This document shows positions 7,782-17,345 of a stretch of DNA of 64,000 nt, piece by piece (the stretch's first letter is position 1; every line of letters begins with the position of its first letter). A model generated the notes under the pieces. That model was not told the origin of the DNA and did no database searches. It saw nothing but the letters and a program-made list of their open reading frames with translations. The translations under genes were made by a program, and so were the position numbers. Source of the stretch: DASUPK01 sp963797265 (lineage in GTDB: Bacteria > Actinomycetota > Thermoleophilia > Solirubrobacterales > 70-9); assembly GCA_963797265.1 (NCBI GenBank), contig CAWCOY010000005.1:192007-256006 (forward strand). Direction: 5' to 3'.

Positions 7782-10124
7782 ATGAGTACGAGCCAGTACC
7801 TGCTCGGCGCGGCGGAGCTGGCGGTGATTGCAGCCGCTCTCGGCCTAGGCGCCTACCACTTGCGAGCCTTGCTCGCTCCAGCCTGGATGGGCGCCTTGGC
7901 CCGTCTGGCGGAGATCGTCATCGCGATCTCGATGCTGATCCTCGTCTCCGAGCTGATCGGCGCCCTCGGGCTGTTCAAGGAGATCCCGCTGGTGCTCGTC
8001 AGCGTCGCCGCCGGGCTCGCCACGACCTTCCTCGTCCGCCGACGGGGATTGCCCGAGGTCCCCAGGACGACCGAGGTCCGGGCGAGCCCGATCATGCTGG
8101 CGATCGGAATTGCGGCGGCGGCCCTGGTCGTCATTCACTGGGCACATCCCACGGGCCAGGCGCTCGACCAGGGGATGTACTTCCAGGACACCACCTGGTA
8201 CCACATGTCGTTCTCGGCCCGGTTCGACCAGACCGGGCACGTCGGTCCGCTCCACTTCACCGATCCGCTCAAGCTGGCGGCCTGGTTCTACCCGCAGAAC
8301 TCCGAGCTGCTCCACGGCGTCGGGATCGTCGCGCTCGACAGCGATTTTCTCTCCCCTCTGATCAACCTGATGTGGTGTGCCCTCTGCCTGCTGGCGGCCT
8401 GGTGCGTCGGACGTCCGTACGGGATCGGGGGCGTCACCGTGCTCGGCGCCGCGGTCGTGCTCGACTCGGACATGATGGTCGGGTCCCAGGCCGGGCAGGG
8501 GCCTAACGACGTAGCCGGTCTCTTCTTCCTGATGGCGGCACTCGCCTTCCTCGTCGACGGCGCGGCGAGCGCCCACGCGGCGCGGGAGGCGGCGAATGCG
8601 CGTCGGCCCAGGGTGGCGACCCCCGAAGGATCGGCCGGCACAACGAGCGTGGCGACGCCCGAAGGATCGGCCGGCACAACGAGCGTGGCGACGCCGGAAG
8701 GGTCGGCCAGCAGAACGGGCTCCGGCGACGGATCGATCACCGAGGAGCTCGGGGTGGTCGAGGATGTGCCCGTCGAGGGCGACCCGCGCGCGCTCGCCAC
8801 CGTGGGCGCCGGGCCGCTGTTCATGGCCGGTCTCGCGGCCGGGCTCGGTATCGGCACCAAGATCACGCTGCTGGCGACGATCGCCGCCTTCACGATCGGT
8901 GTGGCGATCCTGGGAGGGCGCAGGCATTGGCTGCGTGCCCTCGGAATATGGCTCGGTGGGATCGTGATCACCTGCGGCTTCTGGTACGGGCGCGACTTCG
9001 TCTACGCCCTCAACCCGTTCCCGCAGATCCAGAAGATTGGCCCGATCCACCTGCCCGGTCCGGATCAGGTCCACCTCTATCCCCGGCCGCCGCACAAGCT
9101 GGCCGAGTACTACAACGACCCGCTGGTCTGGACCCACAAGCTCACGCCGGTTCTGCACGAGCGCCTCGGGCCGCTCTGGCCGGTGATCCTCGCGGTGGTG
9201 GTGGTCGCGCTGGTCTGGGCGTTCGTCAAGGGCGGCAGCGCGCTGATGCGGATCCTCGCCGTCACCGGGGCCGTTGCCGGGATCGCCTACATCTTCACGC
9301 CGCTGACCGCGTCGGGGGACCCCTACGACGGGAGCGGCTTCGACGCGAATCTGCGCTATGTCGCGCCGGTGCTGACGGTCGGCTTCCTGCTGCTGCCGCT
9401 GATCCCCTGGTTCCGGCACGGCTGGCGGCCCTGGATCCTGATCGGGCTGTTCACCGTCCTGCTGATCCAGGGGACGGTCAACCAGTCGAGCTGGGAGTTC
9501 GACCACCATCTCGCCTCGATCGGGCTCGCCTTCCTGATCGTCGGCGTTCCCGCCCTGCTCGTGGCGGGCTTCCGCGCCCGGCTCAGTCCCGTATTGCTCG
9601 TCTCCTTCGCGCTGGTGATGGCGATCACGGCGGTCGCCCTCGGACGGGTCCGCGAGGACTACTACCTCGACCACCGCTACGTCACGGCGGTGCGGCCGCC
9701 GCTCGGCGGGGGCTTCCGGGCTTCTCCGGAGTGGCAGCCGCTGCAGGATTGGGGCAGGGAGGCGAGCCATGAGCGGATCGCTGTGTTCGGCCGGGCCTCC
9801 GCCTTCGGGCAGTACTTCTTCTACGGGAACGATCTCACCAATTACGTGCAGTACCTCGGGGAGGAGGGCGACCACGGCACCTTTCGGCCCATCTACACCT
9901 GCGCGCTCTGGCGCCAGACGATCAATCAGGGGCACTACGACTACGTCGTCACCACACCGGCGATCGGCGTGATCGAGACCGTCGCGCCGCCGCAGAATCT
10001 CTGGACCTCCAGTGACCCGAACGTGCGCACTGTGATCCAGTCCGGACCGGCCGCGATCTACAAGATCGACGGTCGCCTCGATCCCTCCACCTGCGCCAAG
10101 TTGGGGAACACGGCGCAAGCATGA
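7782..10124 (+). CDS. GT-C-like polytopic membrane protein, tandem paralogue 1
   Basis: A 780-residue integral membrane protein, first of four tandem paralogues. Hydrophobic segments fill residues ~1-620. A soluble C-terminal domain of about 150 residues includes ERIAVFGRASAFGQYFFYGN. After the third or fourth membrane segment comes the block common to all four paralogues: DTTWYHMSFSARF, then LHFTDPLKLAAWFYPQNSEL. This acidic, aromatic periplasmic loop resembles the catalytic loop of GT-C (lipid-linked sugar) glycosyltransferases, but I recognise no exact family. A loop near residue 280 holds three 12-residue repeats (8613-8720). The stop overlaps the next start by four bases (ATGA), so the cluster is probably one operon. 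Confidence 0.7.
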   Translation: MSTSQYLLGAAELAVIAAALGLGAYHLRALLAPAWMGALARLAEIVIAISMLILVSELIGALGLFKEIPLVLVSVAAGLATTFLVRRRGLPEVPRTTEVRASPIMLAIGIAAAALVVIHWAHPTGQALDQGMYFQDTTWYHMSFSARFDQTGHVGPLHFTDPLKLAAWFYPQNSELLHGVGIVALDSDFLSPLINLMWCALCLLAAWCVGRPYGIGGVTVLGAAVVLDSDMMVGSQAGQGPNDVAGLFFLMAALAFLVDGAASAHAAREAANARRPRVATPEGSAGTTSVATPEGSAGTTSVATPEGSASRTGSGDGSITEELGVVEDVPVEGDPRALATVGAGPLFMAGLAAGLGIGTKITLLATIAAFTIGVAILGGRRHWLRALGIWLGGIVITCGFWYGRDFVYALNPFPQIQKIGPIHLPGPDQVHLYPRPPHKLAEYYNDPLVWTHKLTPVLHERLGPLWPVILAVVVVALVWAFVKGGSALMRILAVTGAVAGIAYIFTPLTASGDPYDGSGFDANLRYVAPVLTVGFLLLPLIPWFRHGWRPWILIGLFTVLLIQGTVNQSSWEFDHHLASIGLAFLIVGVPALLVAGFRARLSPVLLVSFALVMAITAVALGRVREDYYLDHRYVTAVRPPLGGGFRASPEWQPLQDWGREASHERIAVFGRASAFGQYFFYGNDLTNYVQYLGEEGDHGTFRPIYTCALWRQTINQGHYDYVVTTPAIGVIETVAPPQNLWTSSDPNVRTVIQSGPAAIYKIDGRLDPSTCAKLGNTAQA
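8613..8720 (+). repeat. Three 36-bp in-frame tandem repeats inside paralogue 1
   Basis: Units at 8613-8648, 8649-8684 and 8685-8720 encode VATPEGSAGTTS, VATPEGSAGTTS and VATPEGSASRTG. The first two differ at one base; the third is more diverged. They fall in a hydrophilic loop that is variable in length and composition among the four paralogues. The period keeps the reading frame, so copy-number change would be tolerated. Confidence 0.9.
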
Positions 10125-12421
10125 GCTTCGGCGACTACCTGCAGGGCTCGATCGAGTTGATTCTGGTCGCGGCGGCGATGGCCTACGCCGCCGTCGGTCT
10201 CCGCGGCCGGCTTCTGCCCGGCTGGTCGGGGGCCTCGGCGCGGCTGGCCGAGGTGGTGCTCGGCCTCTCGTTGCTGGTGGTGACGCTCGAGCTGGTCGGG
10301 GTCGTCGGCCTCTACCGGCCGGGATGGGTCCTGCTGGCGGCCATCGTCGTCGGCGCAGGGATCGGATTGGCTCTGAGGCCACCTCGGCGGGGCGTCGAGC
10401 TGCCCGCGCCGGCGGTAGCGCCGATCGCGCTGGCCGTGGCGGTCGCGGCGGCCCTGCTGGTCGCGGTCCACTGGGCGATGCCGACACAGACCGGCCTCGA
10501 CATCGGCATGTACCTGCCCAACACCACCTGGCACAACGCGCCGTTCGCCGCCCGCTTCGTCCAGGACCACCAGGTCGGTGCCCTCCACTTCACCGAGGTG
10601 CTGAACCTCACCGTCTGGTTCTACCCGCAGAACTCCGAGCTGCTCCATTCGGCCGGCGTCCTTTTCCTGGGCAACGACTTCCTCTCGCCGCTGATCAACA
10701 TCGGCTGGATGTCGCTCTGCCTGCTGGCGGCGTGGTGCTTCGCGCGTCCATACGGCGGCGGCCCGGTCGCGGTGCTCGCGATCGCGCTCGTCCTCGACGC
10801 GAACATGCTGCTCCTCTACCAGCCGGGCGACGCGAAGAACGACACGGCCGGCCTCTTCTTCCTGCTCGCTTCCGCGGCCGTGCTCGTCAACGCCGACGTG
10901 CAGGCGCGCGCCATGGCCGGGGTCGCCAGGCCGATCGCGGGCGCCGCGGGGTCAGACCCCTTAACAAGGCGCGGCTTCTACTCCGGCGCGGGCGTCCGGC
11001 CGGTACTTCCCACGGGCGCCCTGATCGTCGCCGGTCTCGCCGCCGGCCTGGCTCTGGGGACCAAGCTCAACCTGCTTGCGCCGTTCGGCTTCCTCACCCT
11101 CGGGGTGATTGCGATCAGCGTCGGATACCGGTGGCGGGCGACGGGCATTTGGGTGGCGAGCTCGCTGGTTACGGGCGGTTTCTGGTTCGCCCGAAACCTG
11201 GTCAACGCGGGGAACCCGCTGCCCTGGATCGACAAGGGGCCGCTGCCGGGGCCGGATCAGCTCGACATCAACATCCGCCACCCGGCCAACGTCGCCCACT
11301 ACCTGCTGCCGCCGGACGGCGGCGTCATTCGCCACCACCTGATCCCCGGCCTCCACGACAGCTTCGGCGATCTCTGGCCGCTGGTGCTGGTCGCCGTGAT
11401 CGGCGGTTTCCTCTTGGCGATCTTCCGCGGCCGCACGCCCGTGATTCGGATGCTGGGGATCGTCGCTCTGCTCAGTGGTCTCGCCTACCTGGTGACGCCG
11501 CTCACCGCCGCCGGGCCGGAGGGGGACCCGACGGCATTCACAACCAACCTGCGCTACGCGTCGCCCGCGATCGGCCTCGGCGCGATGCTGCTCGCCGTGG
11601 ACGCCGGGCTGCTCAAGCCAGGCGTGCAGCCCTGGCTGCTCGGCGCGTTAGTGGTCCTGCTGCTGGTTCAGGCGGTTCCCGTCTGGGACCTCGGCGACGA
11701 GTGGGAGAAGGACTTCGTCCTCGGCGCGATCGGACTCGCCTTCTTCCTGATCCTGGTCCCCGTCGGTGTCGTGCTCGCCGGTCAGCGCGGGATTCCGCCG
11801 CCGCTGCTCGCCGGCGGCGCGGCAATCGCGCTCATCGCGATCGTCCTGATCGGCTGGCCGAACTCGGACGACTACGTCAAGAACCGCTACCAGGCCTCGA
11901 CTGCCCCCAGGGACTTCCCGGCCGGCATGAAGGCAACGCTCGCCTGGTTCAACCGGACCGACCCCCACGACTCGCGGATCGCCATCGTGGGCGGCCGCCC
12001 GGGCTTCAAGCAGTACATCTTCTACGGCGACGACCTCTCCAACCACGTCCAGTACGTCGCGAAGCACGGGCCGCACGGCGCCTACCTCCCGATCGCGAGC
12101 GAGGCGGCTCAGAGGTCACAGACCCCGGGGTCCCCGGTGCAGGGCCAGAAATTCGTGGGTGAGTGCCGGCAGTGGGTAACGGCGCTCAACGACGGCGACT
12201 ACCGCTACGCGGTGATCGGCCCCGACCAGCGCATCCAGTCGCTGCCGCCGATTGAGGCGAGTTGGACCGAGGCGGCCGGCGGGACCCGCATCGAGACGAC
12301 CGACGATGTCTCGGTCTTCCGGCTGGACCGCTCCCTCAATGCGAGTGCCTGCAATCGCGCCGGCTATCGCGTCACCCAGGGGGTAGTTGCCGTAGGGTCG
12401 GGTTCGGCCTCGCCCCAGTGA
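10121..12421 (+). CDS. GT-C-like polytopic membrane protein, tandem paralogue 2
   Basis: A 766-residue paralogue of the preceding gene, starting at an ATG that overlaps its stop by four bases. The shared loop reads NTTWHNAPFAARF, LHFTEVLNLTVWFYPQNSEL and DFLSPLIN. The DxWYH motif is altered here to NTTWHN, unlike paralogues 1, 3 and 4, so any catalytic role of that Asp would be lost or shifted. The C-terminal soluble domain is conserved (RIAIVGGRPGFKQYIFYGDD, then DYRYAVIGPDQRIQSLPP). The variable loop holds a compact palindrome at 10948-10960. Confidence 0.7.
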   Translation: MSFGDYLQGSIELILVAAAMAYAAVGLRGRLLPGWSGASARLAEVVLGLSLLVVTLELVGVVGLYRPGWVLLAAIVVGAGIGLALRPPRRGVELPAPAVAPIALAVAVAAALLVAVHWAMPTQTGLDIGMYLPNTTWHNAPFAARFVQDHQVGALHFTEVLNLTVWFYPQNSELLHSAGVLFLGNDFLSPLINIGWMSLCLLAAWCFARPYGGGPVAVLAIALVLDANMLLLYQPGDAKNDTAGLFFLLASAAVLVNADVQARAMAGVARPIAGAAGSDPLTRRGFYSGAGVRPVLPTGALIVAGLAAGLALGTKLNLLAPFGFLTLGVIAISVGYRWRATGIWVASSLVTGGFWFARNLVNAGNPLPWIDKGPLPGPDQLDINIRHPANVAHYLLPPDGGVIRHHLIPGLHDSFGDLWPLVLVAVIGGFLLAIFRGRTPVIRMLGIVALLSGLAYLVTPLTAAGPEGDPTAFTTNLRYASPAIGLGAMLLAVDAGLLKPGVQPWLLGALVVLLLVQAVPVWDLGDEWEKDFVLGAIGLAFFLILVPVGVVLAGQRGIPPPLLAGGAAIALIAIVLIGWPNSDDYVKNRYQASTAPRDFPAGMKATLAWFNRTDPHDSRIAIVGGRPGFKQYIFYGDDLSNHVQYVAKHGPHGAYLPIASEAAQRSQTPGSPVQGQKFVGECRQWVTALNDGDYRYAVIGPDQRIQSLPPIEASWTEAAGGTRIETTDDVSVFRLDRSLNASACNRAGYRVTQGVVAVGSGSASPQ
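10948..10960. repeat. GGGGTC-A-GACCCC palindrome inside paralogue 2
   Basis: A perfect 6-bp inverted repeat around a single A, followed by cttaacaagg. It lies in the variable hydrophilic loop of paralogue 2, where the four paralogues do not align. It looks like a small inserted palindrome, but one copy cannot prove mobility. Confidence 0.4.
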
Positions 12422-14742
12422 CTTTCGGCGACTACGCCTTCGGGGTCATCGGGCTGGCGCTGGTGGCGGTCCCGATGGCGATGGGCGGGGTGCGCCTGCG
12501 GGGGCGGCTGCTGCCGGGTTGGGAGGGCGCTCCGGCGCGCCTCGCGGAAGTGGTCCTCGCCGTCGCGCTGCTGACCGTCCTGCTCCAGCTCCTCGGCGCC
12601 TTCGGCATCCTCGTGCCCGGAGTCCTGATCCCGGCCGCCCTACTGGTGGGCCTCGGCCTGTACTACGGCATGCCAGGCGACTTTCCGGTCCATAGGACAG
12701 GTAAATCGCCACGCACCCCGGCGGATCCCCCGCCGGCTCCGGGCATCCCCCTTCCCCAGACGCTTTTAGCGCTGGCGGCCGCCGCCTTCGTCGCCGCACA
12801 CTGGGCGACCGGCCTCCAGGACGTTTGGGCGCGCGGAATGCTCACCTTCGACACGCTCTGGTACCACGGCCCGTTCGCCGCCCGCATCGCGGACACCGGC
12901 TCGGTCTGGGGGATGCACTTCACCGACCCCCTCTACCTGAACTGGTTCTACCCGCAGAACTCGGAGCTCCTCCACGGCGCCGGCATCGCCCTCTTCGACC
13001 GCGACCTCTTCTCGCCGTTCGTCAACTTCGGCTGGCTCGGCGTCGCCCTGCTCGCCGCCTGGTGCATCGGCCGCCCGTACGGCGTCGCTCCCCTATCCCT
13101 GACAGCAGTGGCAATCGCAATGGACACCGGCCCAATGGTCCCCCGCGAGGCAGGCACTCCCGCCACCGACACGGTGCCAGTCGCAATGCTCTTGGCCGCG
13201 GCCGCAATCCTGATCAACGCCTGGGCCTCGCGCGGATCACGACCCGCGGGGGCGACGTCAGAGGGGGGACCCGGGGAAACTCCGACTGAGCCGCGGAACG
13301 GACCTCGGACAGCCTCACCTGTGATCGGCGACAGGTCGCCCCCGGGGCCCCCCTCCGGGGGCGCCCCCGGACCCGCCGCGCCCGCGGGCCCCCCATTGGC
13401 CGCAATCCTCATCGCGGGCCTCGCGATCGGCATCGCGCTCGGCTCGAAGCTGACGATCTCCGGCGCCGCCGTGGCCTTCGCAATCGGAGTCCCGTTCCTG
13501 GTCCCGCGCGACCTCCGCTGGAAGGCCTTCTGGGCCTTCGTCGCCGGCGTCGCGGCCGTGGCCGGGTTCTGGTTCCTGCGCAACCTGATCCACGCCGGCA
13601 ACCCGCTGCCCTGGGTCCGCCACATCGGCCCGATCGACCTCCCCGGCCCGAACCGGGGACTGGAGGGGCGGACCGACTTCACCGTCGCCCACTACATCTT
13701 CTCCAACCCCAGCACCGGTCTCTGGCGCCAGTACTTCCTCAACCCGATCGAGAACCTGCTCGGACCGCTCTGGTTCCTGATCCTGGGCGGCGCCTCGGCT
13801 GGCGCGATCCTGTCGATCTGGCGGCCGCGCTCGCCCGCGGTCCGGCTCGCCGGAGTAATCACGATCGTCGCGGCCATCGCCTACGTCTTCACGCCGCTCA
13901 CCGCCGCCGGTCCCGAGGGCCATCCGCTCGCCTTCGGCATCAACCTCCGCTACCTGATCCCGGGCTTCGCCCTCGGCCTCGCCCTGCTGCCCCTCGAGCC
14001 GCGAATCACACCCGAGCGCTTCCGGCTGCCGTTGATCGCCGGTGGCTTGATCGCGCTCTTCTTCACATCGCACTACTCGGACGCGAACGTCGCCTGGGAC
14101 GGGCCGTTCGCCTCGATCCCCTGGGCGGCGCTGATCGGCATCGTGCTGATCGGTGCTCCGGTCGGCCTGGCCCTGCTCGCCAAGCGCGACCCGTACATCG
14201 CCGGGGCTGCCGGTGCCGCGCTGGCGCTGGCGATCGCGGCGGTCGGCTGGGCGCGCCAGGACGACTACCTCGCGAACCGCTACGACCGCCCCGAGGACTT
14301 CCGCTTCCAGCTCGACAAGGCCGTCAGCTGGGCCAAGCCCACGTCTGGCCTTCGCATCGCTGTGGCGGGCACGAGCGGCGCCTACAACCAGTACGGCTTC
14401 TACGGCGACGACGTTGACAACTACGTCCAGTACGTCGGCCGCCATCTCCCGGAGGCGGACTTCCGGGCGATCGAGACGTGCGCGGCCTTCCGGCAGGCGG
14501 TCAACGACGGCGACTACGACTATCTGATCACCACGCCGAAGCTCGATCTCAACAACCCGGCGACGGCGAGCCCATCTCCCGAGCGCGGCTGGGTGAAGAA
14601 CGATCCCGCGCTCGAGGAGGTTCTGCACGCGGCACGCGTGTCGGTCTTCCGGGTCAACGGCCCGCTCACGCGGAGCGGCTGCAGCACGGGCAAGCGGCGC
14701 GGGCCGCCGAACCAACCGGGAGGATCAGCCCCAGTTAAATGA
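12418..14742 (+). CDS. GT-C-like polytopic membrane protein, tandem paralogue 3
   Basis: The start was set at GTG 12418, which overlaps the previous TGA (GTGA) and gives 774 residues beginning VTFGDYAFGVIGLAL, aligned with the N-termini of the other paralogues. The conserved block reads FDTLWYHGPFAARI, MHFTDPLYLNWFYPQNSEL and DLFSPFVNFGW. The variable loop (about residues 270-325) is a long Pro/Gly/Ser-rich stretch. The C-terminal domain has RIAVAGTSGAYNQYGFYGDD and DYDYLITTPKLDLNNP. It is probably co-translated with its neighbours and probably modifies or exports a lipid-linked sugar, but that is inference. Confidence 0.7.
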   Translation: MTFGDYAFGVIGLALVAVPMAMGGVRLRGRLLPGWEGAPARLAEVVLAVALLTVLLQLLGAFGILVPGVLIPAALLVGLGLYYGMPGDFPVHRTGKSPRTPADPPPAPGIPLPQTLLALAAAAFVAAHWATGLQDVWARGMLTFDTLWYHGPFAARIADTGSVWGMHFTDPLYLNWFYPQNSELLHGAGIALFDRDLFSPFVNFGWLGVALLAAWCIGRPYGVAPLSLTAVAIAMDTGPMVPREAGTPATDTVPVAMLLAAAAILINAWASRGSRPAGATSEGGPGETPTEPRNGPRTASPVIGDRSPPGPPSGGAPGPAAPAGPPLAAILIAGLAIGIALGSKLTISGAAVAFAIGVPFLVPRDLRWKAFWAFVAGVAAVAGFWFLRNLIHAGNPLPWVRHIGPIDLPGPNRGLEGRTDFTVAHYIFSNPSTGLWRQYFLNPIENLLGPLWFLILGGASAGAILSIWRPRSPAVRLAGVITIVAAIAYVFTPLTAAGPEGHPLAFGINLRYLIPGFALGLALLPLEPRITPERFRLPLIAGGLIALFFTSHYSDANVAWDGPFASIPWAALIGIVLIGAPVGLALLAKRDPYIAGAAGAALALAIAAVGWARQDDYLANRYDRPEDFRFQLDKAVSWAKPTSGLRIAVAGTSGAYNQYGFYGDDVDNYVQYVGRHLPEADFRAIETCAAFRQAVNDGDYDYLITTPKLDLNNPATASPSPERGWVKNDPALEEVLHAARVSVFRVNGPLTRSGCSTGKRRGPPNQPGGSAPVK

Positions 14743-16973
14743 GCAGCACCGGCGACTACGTCCTCGGCTCGATCGGCCTGCTCGCGGTCGTGCTCTCGAT
14801 GGCCATCGCCGGGCGGACGGCGCGCCGCGCCGCACTGCCGGGGTGGACGAGGATGCCGGGTTTGCTGGCGGACTCGGTGCTCGCGATCGGCATCCTGGTC
14901 GTGATCTCCGAGCTGCTCGGGCTGTTCGGGATCCTGGATGGCGTCCTGCTCGTCGCGGCCTGTGTGATCGTCGGGGGAGGCGCGATTCGGCTCGAGCCGA
15001 TGCTGATCCGCGCCGGCGCCCAGGTGGCGCACGGGGGCACCGGACCCGACCAGCGCGAGGCGCCGCCCGCCCGCCCCTTCGAGCTCGGCGCGGCGATCGT
15101 GATCGCGCTGATCGTCGTCGCGCAGTGGGCGGGGCCGACGCTGCTCGCCCTCGACCGGGGCATCTACGGAGGTGACTCGCTCTGGTACCACCTGCCGCTC
15201 GCCGCGCACATCGCCGAGACCGGCTCAGTCACCTCGCTGCTCTACACCGACCCGCTCTACCTGAACTGGTTCTACCCCCAGGTCTCGGAGCTGCTCCACG
15301 CCGGCGGGATCCTGCTCTACGGCAACGACTTCCTCTCGCCGCTGCTCAACATGGCCTGGCTCGGCCTGGCCCTGTTCGCGGGCTGGTGCATCGGCCGTCC
15401 CTACGGCTCGGGCGCGACCTCGCTGGCCGCGGTCGCCTCCGTGATGGCGGCGAATCTCCTCTTCTCGCGCCAGCCCGGCAACGCCAACAACGACGTCGTC
15501 GCGATCGCCCTCTTCCTCTCCGCCGTCGCCCTGCTCGTCAACAGTCGCTGGCCTGGAGGCAGGTCGACGTCCTCGGCAGCCACGCTGCCCAGCGGCGCCC
15601 TGATCGTCGGCGGGCTCGCGGCCGGGCTCGCGCTCGGCACGAAGCTGACGGTCGTCCCGCCGGTCCTGGCGCTGACCATCGGCGTGATCGTGATCGCGGG
15701 GAGGGGGGAGCGCTCGCGGGCGGCCGCGACCTGGCTCGGCGGGATGGTGATCGGCGGCGGCTACTGGTACGCCCGGAACCTGATCGTCTCGGGCAACCCA
15801 TTCCCGTGGCAGGACATCGGCCCGATCCATCACGCCGAGGCGCTGCAGGGCCGCCATCCCTACGCGATCGTCCACTACGCGACGGACACCGACGTCTGGG
15901 GCAAGTTCTTCACGCCGGCGCTGCACGAGCGCCTCGGCGACCTCTGGCCCGCCTACCTGGCGCTAGCGGTGATCGGGGTGGTGCTCGTCCTGTGGCGCGG
16001 CGGGCGCATGGAGAGGATGCTCGGCGCGGTCGCCCTGGCGTCGGCGATCGCCTACCTGCTCACACCGCTCGGTGCGTCGGGGCCGGAGGGGACGCCGGTC
16101 GGCTTCCGGCTCAACATCCGCTACCTCGCTCCGGGTCTGACCCTGGCGCTCACTCTGGTGGCGATCCCGCCTTTCGCAGGCGACCGGGAGGTGTGGCGAC
16201 TCGGCGGCATCCAGCGGCTCTGGCGGCTCGGGACACTCGCGATCTTCGCCATCCTCGTGGTCGTCAGCGCCCGGGCGATCGGGGCGATCGACACCGACCG
16301 CATCCCGGGAACGGTCTTGATCGCCGTCGCGCTGGTCGGCGTGCCGCTGTTGCTCGTCTTCCTCTCCCGCCGCGGACTGGCGCCAGTTCCACTCGCCGGC
16401 ATCGGCGCGGTGGCGCTGATCGCTCTCGCGGTGGGCGGCCGGTTCGTCCAGGACCGCTACCTCGACGAGCGCTATTCCTCGGCCGCGCCCGACTACCCGA
16501 AGACCGAGCAGCCCGCGGTCGAGCTCGCCCAGGGCCTGGGTGCCGCCTACGACTGGGCGCGGGGAACCCACGACCGGAAGATCGCGCTCTCGGGGACGAT
16601 GGGGGCGCTCTTCCAGTACGGCCTTTGGGGTGGCGACTCGAGCAACGACGTCCGCTACATCGGCCAGCACGGGCCGCGCGGCTCCTTCAACGAGATCGCT
16701 CAGTGCCCGGAGTTCATCGGTGCCCTCAACGATGGTGGCTACGACTACGTGATCACCACGCCCACCTACCACCAGGACGACCCGGCCGCGGACACCGCTC
16801 CGGTCCAGCGCGACTGGATCTCGCTCGCCGGCAACGTCCAGCGCGTCGCGGGAGCGAACCTGGTCGACGTCTGGAAGATCACGGGCCCCCTGGACCCGCT
16901 CGCGTGCGCCGCGCCCGCGGGCGGTGCCGCACCCCCGCCCGGTGCCCAGCTACCCAGCGTCACTGGGGAGTAG
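14739..16973 (+). CDS. GT-C-like polytopic membrane protein, tandem paralogue 4
   Basis: A 744-residue last member of the tandem family, overlapping paralogue 3 by four bases. The conserved block reads GDSLWYHLPLAAHI, YTDPLYLNWFYPQVSEL and NDFLSPLLNMAW. The variable loop is short (RWPGGRSTSSAATLPSGA). The C-terminal soluble domain has KIALSGTMGALFQYGLWGGD and GYDYVITTPTY. The four copies are clearly homologous over their whole length but well diverged, which points to an old duplication series kept by selection rather than a recent amplification. Confidence 0.7.
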   Translation: MSSTGDYVLGSIGLLAVVLSMAIAGRTARRAALPGWTRMPGLLADSVLAIGILVVISELLGLFGILDGVLLVAACVIVGGGAIRLEPMLIRAGAQVAHGGTGPDQREAPPARPFELGAAIVIALIVVAQWAGPTLLALDRGIYGGDSLWYHLPLAAHIAETGSVTSLLYTDPLYLNWFYPQVSELLHAGGILLYGNDFLSPLLNMAWLGLALFAGWCIGRPYGSGATSLAAVASVMAANLLFSRQPGNANNDVVAIALFLSAVALLVNSRWPGGRSTSSAATLPSGALIVGGLAAGLALGTKLTVVPPVLALTIGVIVIAGRGERSRAAATWLGGMVIGGGYWYARNLIVSGNPFPWQDIGPIHHAEALQGRHPYAIVHYATDTDVWGKFFTPALHERLGDLWPAYLALAVIGVVLVLWRGGRMERMLGAVALASAIAYLLTPLGASGPEGTPVGFRLNIRYLAPGLTLALTLVAIPPFAGDREVWRLGGIQRLWRLGTLAIFAILVVVSARAIGAIDTDRIPGTVLIAVALVGVPLLLVFLSRRGLAPVPLAGIGAVALIALAVGGRFVQDRYLDERYSSAAPDYPKTEQPAVELAQGLGAAYDWARGTHDRKIALSGTMGALFQYGLWGGDSSNDVRYIGQHGPRGSFNEIAQCPEFIGALNDGGYDYVITTPTYHQDDPAADTAPVQRDWISLAGNVQRVAGANLVDVWKITGPLDPLACAAPAGGAAPPPGAQLPSVTGE

Positions 16974-17009
16974 GCGGCTTTGCACGGGGCGCGTGCTACC
17001 CCTTAGGAG

Positions 17010-17345
17010 GTGCCCTACCCCCTCGACAACGCCCTCTTCCAGTGGGAGGAGGGGGCGCGCCGGCTCGGTGAGCTCTCCATCGATCCGCGGGCGGCTCGCA
17101 CCGCGAGGCGCGCCGTGGACGCGATCCGCGACGAGCTGCGCCGCCGGATCGGACCGACCTTCACCGCCCAGGAGCTGGCGGACCTCTACGGCCGCGGCAC
17201 GGACTGGTGCCTGGAGGCCGCTCGGCTGGCGGCCCCGATGGCCGCGGTCGACCTGGACACGCAGGCGATCGTGGACGGCGCCTTCAACGAGTACCTGCGC
17301 GGCGCGCGGGACTACTCCGGCGGCCGTGTGATCGCGGAACCCTAG
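17010..17345 (+). CDS. Hypothetical protein, 111 aa
   Basis: A soluble, mostly helical protein starting at GTG 17010 directly after AGGAG. It reads PYPLDNALFQWEEGARRL, then a basic helical segment (RTARRAVDAIRDELRRRIG), FTAQELADLYGRGTDWCLEAARL and a C-terminal tail. No recognised domain. It lies 36 bases behind the GT-C-like operon and ends tail-to-tail with the next gene, their stops overlapping by four bases. Coding-like composition and the SD sequence support it. Confidence 0.7.
   Translation: MPYPLDNALFQWEEGARRLGELSIDPRAARTARRAVDAIRDELRRRIGPTFTAQELADLYGRGTDWCLEAARLAAPMAAVDLDTQAIVDGAFNEYLRGARDYSGGRVIAEP

Noticed and set aside
8613..8720. CRISPR-like 36-bp periodicity
   Set aside because: Units are contiguous with no spacers, lie in frame in a gene, and there are no cas genes in the window.
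7845..10487. 880-residue frame antisense to the first GT-C-like gene
   Set aside because: Arg/Pro/Asp-rich shadow composition and no domain; the sense strand encodes a coherent membrane protein with paralogues.
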